From an uncultured Endomicrobiia bacterium (lineage in GTDB: Bacteria > Elusimicrobiota > Endomicrobiia > DTEH01), in contig CALDDQ010000004.1 of NCBI GenBank assembly GCA_937936785.1, forward strand, positions 1 to 64,000: 64,000 nucleotides of DNA, written 5' to 3'. A program made the translations under genes and the position numbers. The notes beneath the pieces were generated by a model that saw only the letters and a program-made list of their open reading frames with translations, did no database searches and was not told the DNA's origin. Below, piece after piece: positions 8,040 to 15,579 of this stretch (positions within the stretch are counted from its first letter, which is position 1; every line of letters begins with the position of its first letter).

Positions 8040-8200
8040 TTACTATCATATAAAATTGTATAAAAATAATGTTTTTTTGCATTCATGGGGGGGTAATATT
8101 TTGCCATTTTTTTTACTCAGGTTTTTATTAAAACGTACAATTTTTTCGTCGTGGTTAGATTCTTTATCTAATTTAGTAATTAATGGTTAAACTAAATAGG

Positions 8201-8229
8201 TTGACAAAAAGTTAAAATGTGTGTATAAT
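8201..8229 (+). promoter_or_regulatory. Consensus sigma-70 promoter for the pseudopilin cluster
   Basis: TTGACA at 8201-8206 and TATAAT at 8224-8229 are perfect consensus hexamers with an optimal 17-nt spacer. Transcription should start near 8236, giving an 85-nt leader before the first pilin ATG. This is one of the strongest-looking promoters in the window. Confidence 0.8.
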
Positions 8230-8320
8230 AATAAATAGATTAAGGATAAGTTATTTAATTTTAGGTTTAATGCTTAATCTGGTTTAATAAAAAACACAGA
8301 AGTTTTTTAATATAAAAACA

Positions 8321-10012
8321 ATGAAAAAAGAACCAGGATTTGGGTTAACTGAAGTAATTATTTCTTTAGTGGTAATATCAATTCTTATGATTTCTTTTAA
8401 TATGATATATAAATACATATCAACTAATAGTGTAATGATTCGCGAAAAAACAACTTCGTTTAGGATTGGAGATGAAATATTTTCAAAATTGAAAACTATA
8501 GAATATTACTATTTATTTGATTTTGATTCTTCTAAACCAATTTATGGTTTAGAAGGTAAAACTTTTGGTCCGGTGACGTTACAAACTTCAACATATCCAT
8601 ATTTATCAATTCTTAGAGAAATAACAACTTTAACAACAAATTATTCAATTGATAGATGGACAGTTGATATAAAATTTAAACTAAGAGATATTTCAGATGT
8701 TTCAGGAGATGGATATATTGGAGATTTAAGATATTTTATTGATGTAAATAATGATGGTATTGATGACTATGATCCGCAAATAAAATATTATAAAGCTAAT
8801 GCAGATAGTGATTATTATGATACATATTATTCAACTAGTTTATTAAAAACTTGTTCTGAATTACCGGATACTAATTTAAAAGAAGTAACTCTAAAATTAT
8901 ATAAAAAAGGAAAGTTAGTTTATACTAAAACAGAGTTAATTTCATATGAAATGTTTAGTGGGATAGAGAGTCGTGCCAGTGGAGCAGAACTAAAATTATT
9001 CATATCGCAACCAGCAAATAATACTTACTTATATAATTTATCTACCCAAGAAAGACAAGATTCGTTTGGTCTTGTAATTAGTAAACCATATCCAGCCGAA
9101 GTTATTGCTTATAGAGCAGATACAAGTAACCCCTTACGCTTAAAAGGTGAGACTGTAGCAAATGCTTTAGTAAAATTTTTTTTAAAAACGCCAATAACAG
9201 AGTTAGATTATATAACAGCAAATATGTTAGGCGAGTTTGACTGGCCAAGTATTCCAATGACAACAAATTTAACTGAAGGGAAAAACACAATTTTAGCTCA
9301 GGCAATAAAAGATTCTTTTTACTCACCATATGCTTCAAGAGAAGTAATTTATGATTTAAATCCTCCAAAAATTATAGATCCTGTACCTCAGGGGATAACA
9401 TATGATTTAATGCCATATATTGGTGCTAAAATTTTTGATACAGTTTTAACTACAGGAATAGCGAGTGGTATATGTAGTGAAGTTTTAGAGATGAAACACA
9501 ATGGAAATTCTGTATCATTTACTTATGACAGCACTAATGAAAAAATTTTTTGGAAAGACAATAATACAAATCTTCCTGTGAAACTTTCCACTGGTGTTTG
9601 GCATAACATATTAGTAGAAGGAGGAGATAACGCTTATTATAAAGTAAAATCAACCTGGAGTTTTATTATTATTCCGGTAGAAGTAGACCATTCAGCACCT
9701 ACTATTTCTAACAAACATCCTATAGGAACTACAAGTGATTCGCTTCCTACTATTAAATGTATGATTTTTGATAATCAAAGTGGAATAGATCCGTTTAGTA
9801 TAGAACTAAAATTTAATGGTCAAGTAGTAGTTTCAAGCACAAATGTCGGTCAATACTATAGTCCGGAAACTAACCAACTCGCATGGCCAGTTACAACACA
9901 TTTGATGAACGGAAGTATGCATACAGTAGAAGTAAAAGCGAGTCATTGGGCAAATATTCCCGAAGACAAAAAAATGTCTACAGACAGTTGGTGGTTTAAA
10001 GTTAGTTATTAG
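8321..10012 (+). CDS. Large PilV/GspI-like pseudopilin with Ig-like domains
   Basis: A 563-residue protein with a class III (prepilin) signal: short basic leader 'MKKEPG', cleavage before F, Glu at mature position 5 ('FGLTEV'), then a hydrophobic helix to about residue 30. The exported part has aspartate-rich stretches ('DVSGDGYIGD', 'DVNNDGIDDYDP') like calcium loops, and later beta-rich segments resembling bacterial Ig-like repeats ('HSAPTISNKHPIGTTSDSLP'). It is far larger than ordinary minor pilins (about 150-200 residues), so it probably places an adhesive or binding module at a pilus or pseudopilus tip. It is first of three pilin-type genes. Confidence 0.75.
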   Translation: MKKEPGFGLTEVIISLVVISILMISFNMIYKYISTNSVMIREKTTSFRIGDEIFSKLKTIEYYYLFDFDSSKPIYGLEGKTFGPVTLQTSTYPYLSILREITTLTTNYSIDRWTVDIKFKLRDISDVSGDGYIGDLRYFIDVNNDGIDDYDPQIKYYKANADSDYYDTYYSTSLLKTCSELPDTNLKEVTLKLYKKGKLVYTKTELISYEMFSGIESRASGAELKLFISQPANNTYLYNLSTQERQDSFGLVISKPYPAEVIAYRADTSNPLRLKGETVANALVKFFLKTPITELDYITANMLGEFDWPSIPMTTNLTEGKNTILAQAIKDSFYSPYASREVIYDLNPPKIIDPVPQGITYDLMPYIGAKIFDTVLTTGIASGICSEVLEMKHNGNSVSFTYDSTNEKIFWKDNNTNLPVKLSTGVWHNILVEGGDNAYYKVKSTWSFIIIPVEVDHSAPTISNKHPIGTTSDSLPTIKCMIFDNQSGIDPFSIELKFNGQVVVSSTNVGQYYSPETNQLAWPVTTHLMNGSMHTVEVKASHWANIPEDKKMSTDSWWFKVSY

Positions 10013-10020
10013 TTTATAAT

Positions 10021-10890
10021 ATGAATTTTACAATTGGACAAAGAATAGATTCCAAAACAGCAGGAGTTACTTTGGTTGAAGTTATGATGTATGTTGTATT
10101 GGTTAGTATAATAGGATTGTCTATAACGACATTTTTTCAAACTGCAGTTCGTGGTGCAAAAAAAACTGAATTACAAATGTTAGCATTATCTGATTTGCGA
10201 GACATTTTAACAAAATTTGAGATTGAAACTGACATATATCAAATTAATGAATTATTAGAAATATCTACAACATCTATAAAGTTTATTTCAGACATAACAA
10301 GAAGTCCGTTATACGATCCCAATGCAGATTATGATGGAGATGGTATAATTAACAAATATGATTCTGACATAGACAATGATGCACAAGAAAGATTTTTTTT
10401 ACCACAAGATCAACAGTGGAAGGTAGGATATAATTTAGAAGATGACGATGATGACAACGATGATAAGATTGATGTTATTATAAAAATATATTGGGATCCG
10501 TTAGATAAAAAAGTTTACCGTGAACTTTATATAAATGAAGGACTTTATAGCAATAAAGTTTTAGGTGAGGTCACAAAATTTGAATTTACATATTCAGGGT
10601 CAAAAAGAGAAGATTTAGGAAAATTCATAGATTTAGGTAATGATGGTGTTGCAGGGACAAAAGATTATGGTGAGAACGACGGCAAAATTTCATTACGTGA
10701 AATTGATTGGACATTACCACCGACAGGACATGGGAACAGGTCCGGGACTATTGATACTGGGCAGGAATTGAGATACATTACTACAATCGGATTAAAATTG
10801 GAATTGGATAGAAACAAAGATGGTCTGGTTGATGCAAAATTAGAAACCGAGCTTATGCCACCTATGTTGCCACTAAAATGGAGAAGATGA
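10021..10890 (+). CDS. PilW/GspJ-like pseudopilin with Ca-binding-type Asp repeats
   Basis: A 289-residue prepilin-type protein. The leader ends in Gly before 'VTLVEVMMYVVLVSIIGLS', with Glu5 present. The globular part is rich in Asp/Asn/Gly loops: 'NADYDGDGIINKYDSDIDND', a run of acidic residues ('EDDDDDNDDK'), 'DLGNDGVAGTKDYGENDGK' and 'DRNKDGLVDAK'. These resemble thrombospondin-3/EF-hand calcium sites. Position and size fit the GspJ/PilW subunit of a minor pseudopilin tip. The next gene overlaps its 3' end by 13 bp. Confidence 0.75.
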   Translation: MNFTIGQRIDSKTAGVTLVEVMMYVVLVSIIGLSITTFFQTAVRGAKKTELQMLALSDLRDILTKFEIETDIYQINELLEISTTSIKFISDITRSPLYDPNADYDGDGIINKYDSDIDNDAQERFFLPQDQQWKVGYNLEDDDDDNDDKIDVIIKIYWDPLDKKVYRELYINEGLYSNKVLGEVTKFEFTYSGSKREDLGKFIDLGNDGVAGTKDYGENDGKISLREIDWTLPPTGHGNRSGTIDTGQELRYITTIGLKLELDRNKDGLVDAKLETELMPPMLPLKWRR

Positions 10891-12182
10891 GAATGTTTAA
10901 AAAAGTTTGTGTTAAAAAAAATTCTGGTGTTGCACTTGTTACAACAATTTTTATGATGTTAATTTTAATCCCTGCTACTATATGGTTATTATCATTTTTA
11001 GACAATCAGTTACAGTTAGTTAACAAAGAAAAACAAATTAAGATTGCGACTGGAATTGCAAATGATGTCATTGTGGATTACATGCGCCAATTTTCGCAAA
11101 ATTATTATGAAGGACATTATGATCTATCTGTTCTTTCACGACCAGAATATTTTTATGATCAAGGATTTTCTTCAGTTACTGTTGTTCCTAATGCACAGCA
11201 ACATACAGTTTATATTGAATCAGTTGGTGCATATGCAAAAGATAAAAACAATATTTTGGTAGACAGAAAAGTTTCTGCGTTAATAAAATTTATTTCTGAT
11301 ATGACGGATTATGGGACATATATAAACGGTTCATTTACAATCTCTGCAAGTAATGTAACATATTATGGCAAATGGTGGATTACAGGAGATTTAAGTATCA
11401 CAGGTTCTAATGTTAATTTTATGGGTGGACCGGTTATTGTAGGAGGACGAATTTCTGGTGGAACTGGATGTAAAATTTATGGTAATTTATATTATGGTGG
11501 AAGTTCCAAAGGTAATGTGACAGTTTATGGTAACACGTACAACTTTTATCCATCGGGAATGGTTTATCCTACAATAAAAGAAACTTTTTATATTGCAAAT
11601 TCAAATTATAAGATTACTACTGATAGAACTTTAAAATTTGAAGCATATCCATCTTCATCTGCATTTCTTATAGTAGGAACAACAATTACAGTTCCAATAG
11701 TAGAATCTGGAATGATAATTTTAGGGGAAAATGTTAATTTAACAGTTTATGGCACAGTTAAAGGTAGAGTTACAGTAGTTACAACAAACACATCCTCAAC
11801 TAAAGGAAAAATTATTGTAGGTTTATATAATACGGAAGCAAATCTGCTTTATTACAATCCGCTTACAGGTGGAACAACTACTTATAGTTACTATGGAAAT
11901 TCGTTTGCAGGGATAGCAAGTAATGGAATAACATTTCAAGGAAAGACAACTTCTACTACAAAAGATTTGATTGCTTGTGGAGCATTTTTTGACAGGTCAA
12001 GTAGTAACATTAATGCAGTTGGTGCTTCGGGGAAAAAATTTGTCTTATATGGTTCACGAAATAAACCAATATCACTTTCTGGTTTTTCTTCAGTAGAATT
12101 AATTTATGACCAATATTTAAACGAATCACCACCCCATGGATTACCTGAACGGCCTATATTAGTTAATTTAGATGTAAGATAG
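10878..12182 (+). CDS. PilX/GspK-like pseudopilin, large
   Basis: A 434-residue protein with a prepilin-like N-terminus: 'KKNSG' then 'VALVTTIFMMLILIPATIWLL'. Threonine replaces Glu at mature position 5, which is characteristic of GspK/PilX tip subunits. The remainder is a glycine/threonine-rich beta-repeat region ('GDLSITGSNVNFMGGPVIVG') reminiscent of beta-helical or bactofilin-like folds. Start codons at 10878, 10887 or 10893 are all possible; the first overlaps the previous gene. It completes an I-J-K type minor pseudopilin set and probably caps a type II/IV-like filament. Confidence 0.7.
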   Translation: MEKMRMFKKVCVKKNSGVALVTTIFMMLILIPATIWLLSFLDNQLQLVNKEKQIKIATGIANDVIVDYMRQFSQNYYEGHYDLSVLSRPEYFYDQGFSSVTVVPNAQQHTVYIESVGAYAKDKNNILVDRKVSALIKFISDMTDYGTYINGSFTISASNVTYYGKWWITGDLSITGSNVNFMGGPVIVGGRISGGTGCKIYGNLYYGGSSKGNVTVYGNTYNFYPSGMVYPTIKETFYIANSNYKITTDRTLKFEAYPSSSAFLIVGTTITVPIVESGMIILGENVNLTVYGTVKGRVTVVTTNTSSTKGKIIVGLYNTEANLLYYNPLTGGTTTYSYYGNSFAGIASNGITFQGKTTSTTKDLIACGAFFDRSSSNINAVGASGKKFVLYGSRNKPISLSGFSSVELIYDQYLNESPPHGLPERPILVNLDVR

Positions 12183-12237
12183 AAAAACTATTCAATAAAA
12201 GTTGAATTTCAAAATCTTTTTTAATAAAAAACCTACT

Positions 12238-13752
12238 ATGAAATTATATTCTTTATCTGCAAAAGAGTTAATGTTGTTAATAAGAAAGAAAGAATTAACA
12301 AAGGAAGAAATTATAACTTCTTTTTTGGATAGGATTGCAGATGTAGACAAAGATTTAAATGCTTTTATAACAGTTTTTGACAAGGAAAAAATTATTAGTT
12401 TAATTAACGAAACTGTTGAGGAAGAAATTTCATTATTGAAGTATATTCCTTTTGCAATAAAAGATAACATTTGTATTCAAGGGACCAGAACATCCTGCGG
12501 TTCAAAAATGTTAGAAAACTACATTTCACCTTACGATGCTACAGTTATAAAATTGTTAAAACAATCTAAAGTATTATTTTTAGGTAAGACCAATATGGAC
12601 GAGTTTGCAATGGGTTCATCAACTGAGACATCGTATTTTGGTAAAGTGAAAAATCCACATAATTTAACAAAGATTCCCGGTGGTTCTTCAGGCGGTTCTG
12701 CAGTTGCGGTAGCGTCCGGAGAAACAATTTTTGCACTTGGTTCTGACACTGGTGGTTCAATAAGACAACCCGCAGCGTTATGTGGTGTGGTGGGAATAAA
12801 ACCTACTTATGGGAGAGTTTCAAGATATGGTCTGGTAGCATTTGCATCTTCTTTAGATCAGGTAGGTGTTTTTGCACGAAATGTTTATGATACATCTATG
12901 GCTATGGACATTATATGTGGTTATGATGAAAAAGATTCTACTTCTATAGATGTTAAAAAAGAAAAATATTCATCATCAATTGATACTTTGGATGAACAAT
13001 TTTTAAAAAGTATAAAAGTAGGTTTACCAAAAGAGTATTTTATTTCAGGTATACAAGATGAAGTTAAACAAAAAGTTTTATTTGCAGTAAAAATTTTAGA
13101 TAAATTAGGTGTTAAAGTGGAAGAAGTTTCTTTGCCGCATACAGAATACGCTGTTGCAACATATTATTTAATAGCTCCAGCAGAAGCATCATCTAATCTT
13201 GCGAGGTATGACGGGGTTAAATATGGATATAAAACAGATAGTGAAAAACTTAAAAAATTAAAGATAGACGAAAAAGATAACAATGAGTATTCGGCATTGA
13301 TTGATATGTATAGATATACTCGTAGAGAAGGTTTTGGTGATGAAGTTAAACGAAGAATTATGATAGGAACTTATGCATTATCTAAAGGATATTATGATGC
13401 TTACTATGGTAAGGCACAGAAAGTTAGAAATCTTATAACAAAAGATTTTTTGGATGTGTTTAAGAAAGTAGATTTTTTGATAACTCCGACAACTCCAACA
13501 ACAGCATTTGATCTTGGGTCAAAAATTGATAATCCGTTACAGATGTATTTGTCAGACATTTTTACAATACCGTGTAATTTAGCTGGTTTACCCGGGATAT
13601 CAATTCCATGTGGTTTTGATAATGACCAGTTGCCGATAGGACTACAAATTTTAGCGCCACATTTTAAAGAAAAACAAATGTTACAACTATCATATTGTAT
13701 TGAACAAGAGTTAAAAATAAAAAATTCTTCAGAAAACAAATATTTAGTATGA
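12238..13752 (+). CDS. gatA: Glutamyl/aspartyl-tRNA amidotransferase subunit A
   Basis: 504 residues from ATG 12238. The track start at TTG 12202 adds 12 residues that are not family-like. GatA is an amidase-signature enzyme releasing ammonia from glutamine to amidate Glu-tRNA-Gln or Asp-tRNA-Asn. The Ser-cisSer-Lys triad regions are seen: 'FAIKDNICIQGTRTSCGS' (Lys), 'GGSSGGSAVAVASG' and 'GSDTGGSIRQPAALCG' (serines). 'GIKPTYGRVSRYGL' follows. gatB and gatC are not in this window. It is followed with a 4-bp overlap by the next gene. Confidence 0.96.
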   Translation: MKLYSLSAKELMLLIRKKELTKEEIITSFLDRIADVDKDLNAFITVFDKEKIISLINETVEEEISLLKYIPFAIKDNICIQGTRTSCGSKMLENYISPYDATVIKLLKQSKVLFLGKTNMDEFAMGSSTETSYFGKVKNPHNLTKIPGGSSGGSAVAVASGETIFALGSDTGGSIRQPAALCGVVGIKPTYGRVSRYGLVAFASSLDQVGVFARNVYDTSMAMDIICGYDEKDSTSIDVKKEKYSSSIDTLDEQFLKSIKVGLPKEYFISGIQDEVKQKVLFAVKILDKLGVKVEEVSLPHTEYAVATYYLIAPAEASSNLARYDGVKYGYKTDSEKLKKLKIDEKDNNEYSALIDMYRYTRREGFGDEVKRRIMIGTYALSKGYYDAYYGKAQKVRNLITKDFLDVFKKVDFLITPTTPTTAFDLGSKIDNPLQMYLSDIFTIPCNLAGLPGISIPCGFDNDQLPIGLQILAPHFKEKQMLQLSYCIEQELKIKNSSENKYLV

Positions 13753-14648
13753 AAAAAATAAAAAAAAGTTTTTTAATTTTATCTGCATGTTTTGTTTTAG
13801 TGTTAGGTGGGAGATATTTTTTAACATCGGCAAAAAGTTTTAATGTAGAAGAAGATATTAAAAAGAGTCAGTTTCAACAGTTAAAAGAATCTATAGAATA
13901 TTATGTTAAAGATTATTCAGGAAATATTTCTGTTTACATTAAAGATTTAAAAACTGGCCAGACAGTTGCTATAAACGAAGAACATAAGATACCTGCTGCC
14001 AGCATAATAAAAATTCCTATAATGGCAGCGGTTTATCATTTACAAAATGAAGAAAAAGATTTGTTAGAAAAAAGTTTAGTTTACGAAAAAAGGCATAGAT
14101 GTGCAGGTTCTGGAAAATTAAAATTTTTTCCGTGCAAAACGAAATTTCAGATAAGTAATTTAATAGAATTAATGATTACCGAATCAGACAATATTGCTAC
14201 AAATATTATTACAGAATACATAGGATTAGATAAATTGAACCAGATATTTGTTTCAGAGTTAAATTTAAAAAACACAAATATGCAACGATATATAATGGAC
14301 TTAAAGTTAAGGGATAAAGGTATAGAAAACTATACTTCTGCAAAAGATATAGGTATAATGTTAGAAAGAATATATAATAGGAAACTAATTTCACAAACTG
14401 CATCTGAAGAAATGCTGGAAATTCTAATGAAACAAAAAATCTCTGATAGAATTCCTAAATATTTACCAAAAGAAATTGTTGTTGCACATAAGACTGGTCT
14501 TATGCGTGATAGTTGTCATGATGCAGGGATAGTTTTTACCAGTAAGGGAGATTTTATTGTGGTAGTTCTTACAGAACAAATTAATATTACTTTAGCAAAA
14601 AATGTTATTGCAGAAATTGCATATAAAACATATTCGGTATACCAATAG
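13749..14648 (+). CDS. Class A beta-lactamase-fold serine hydrolase, probably not a beta-lactamase
   Basis: A 299-residue exported protein with an N-terminal signal/anchor helix (about residues 7-24). Serine-hydrolase motifs are SxxK in 'AASIIKIP', an SDN motif in 'ESDNIATN', and a KTG box in 'HKTGLMRDSCHDAG'. The class A Glu166 omega-loop motif ExxLN is not seen; the corresponding stretch reads 'MDLKLRDKGIENYTS'. It therefore lacks the deacylating glutamate. A DD-peptidase, penicillin-interactive or other cell-wall role is more likely than resistance. It lies between gatA and uppP; the latter fits an envelope theme. Confidence 0.8.
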   Translation: MKKIKKSFLILSACFVLVLGGRYFLTSAKSFNVEEDIKKSQFQQLKESIEYYVKDYSGNISVYIKDLKTGQTVAINEEHKIPAASIIKIPIMAAVYHLQNEEKDLLEKSLVYEKRHRCAGSGKLKFFPCKTKFQISNLIELMITESDNIATNIITEYIGLDKLNQIFVSELNLKNTNMQRYIMDLKLRDKGIENYTSAKDIGIMLERIYNRKLISQTASEEMLEILMKQKISDRIPKYLPKEIVVAHKTGLMRDSCHDAGIVFTSKGDFIVVVLTEQINITLAKNVIAEIAYKTYSVYQ

Positions 14649-14675
14649 TAAATAGAATAATGTATTTTTAAGTTA

Positions 14676-15461
14676 ATGAATATTATAAATTCACTAATAC
14701 TAGGTATTGTGCAAGGAATTACAGAATTTTTGCCTATATCAAGTTCTGCACATTTAGTTTTTTTACAGACAATTTTTAAATTGAAAGAAAACGTATTGTT
14801 TTTTGATATTTTATTACATTTTTCTACTTTACTGGCAGTAATTTTTGTGTTTTACAAAGATATAATTACGTATTTAAAATCTAAAAAAATTTTATTTTAT
14901 ATTTTAATAGCAACAATTCCTACAGGTATAATAGGATTAATAATAAAAAAATATTTTGAATCTATTTTTTCAAATTCATTTTTTGCAGCAGGAAATTTAG
15001 TGATAACAGGATTTTTATTATTTTTTTCTGAGAAAAAATATATGAAATCTAAAGATATAAAAATAGAAATTTTAAACATAGGTTGGCTGAAAAGTTTAAT
15101 AATTGGGATTTTTCAATCAATAGCAGTGTTACCTGGTATTTCACGTTCAGGAGCGACTCTTGCAGCAACAATGTTTTTAGGTATAAAAAAAGAACAATCA
15201 GTAAAATTTATTTTTATAATGTCAATCCCAGCAATTCTTGCTGCTACAATGTTAGAAGTAAAAGAGTTAATTTTTGATATGGCAAGTAGAGCAACTTTTG
15301 CGCCTGTATACATTTGGGGTCTAACATTTGCATTTGTTTGTGGTATATTATCGTTAAAGTTTTTAGTTAATATTGTGCAGAATAGTAAGTTAAAATATTT
15401 TGCGTATTATTGTTGGTTTGTAGGAAGTTTTTTTATAGTGTTAAACTACTTGGTTAGATAA
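14676..15461 (+). CDS. uppP: Undecaprenyl-diphosphatase (UppP/BacA)
   Basis: A 261-residue integral membrane protein. The two catalytic blocks are present: 'GIVQGITEFLPISSSAHLV' at the N-terminus and 'LPGISRSGATLAATMFLGI' in the second half. Several hydrophobic helices run throughout. It dephosphorylates undecaprenyl pyrophosphate to recycle the lipid carrier used for peptidoglycan and other envelope polymers. Length is normal (about 265). It follows the serine hydrolase gene. Confidence 0.96.
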   Translation: MNIINSLILGIVQGITEFLPISSSAHLVFLQTIFKLKENVLFFDILLHFSTLLAVIFVFYKDIITYLKSKKILFYILIATIPTGIIGLIIKKYFESIFSNSFFAAGNLVITGFLLFFSEKKYMKSKDIKIEILNIGWLKSLIIGIFQSIAVLPGISRSGATLAATMFLGIKKEQSVKFIFIMSIPAILAATMLEVKELIFDMASRATFAPVYIWGLTFAFVCGILSLKFLVNIVQNSKLKYFAYYCWFVGSFFIVLNYLVR

Positions 15462-15579
15462 TTTTAGTGGTAAACTTTACAATAAACTAAGATGTGTTGA
15501 ATTATTGATTTGTAAGCAAAATTATTATAGACTTAAAATTGAAGAAATAAAACAAAAAGATTAATGGGGGATAAGTATT

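Larger units (their letters stand above)
8004..8320. other. 317-bp divergent intergenic region
   Basis: This non-coding stretch separates the minus-strand MOSC gene from the plus-strand pilin cluster. It holds the A13 tract, a G7 run (8087-8093), a perfect 6-bp inverted repeat TTAGAT-N5-ATCTAA (8155-8171) upstream of the plus-strand promoter, and that promoter itself (8201-8229). In the pilin 5' UTR an 8-bp inverted repeat AGATTAAG/CTTAATCT (8237-8244 with 8273-8280) could form a hairpin. I see no ORF or RNA gene in it. Confidence 0.7.

Noticed and set aside
8087-8093. G7 run as a phase-variable tract
   Set aside because: It lies outside any promoter element I can define and outside coding sequence, so no mechanism can be argued.
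12190-12207. ATTCAA-N6-TTGAAT hairpin after the third pilin gene as a terminator
   Set aside because: Only six AT-rich pairs and no immediate U-run; similar hairpins are expected by chance in this AT-rich DNA.
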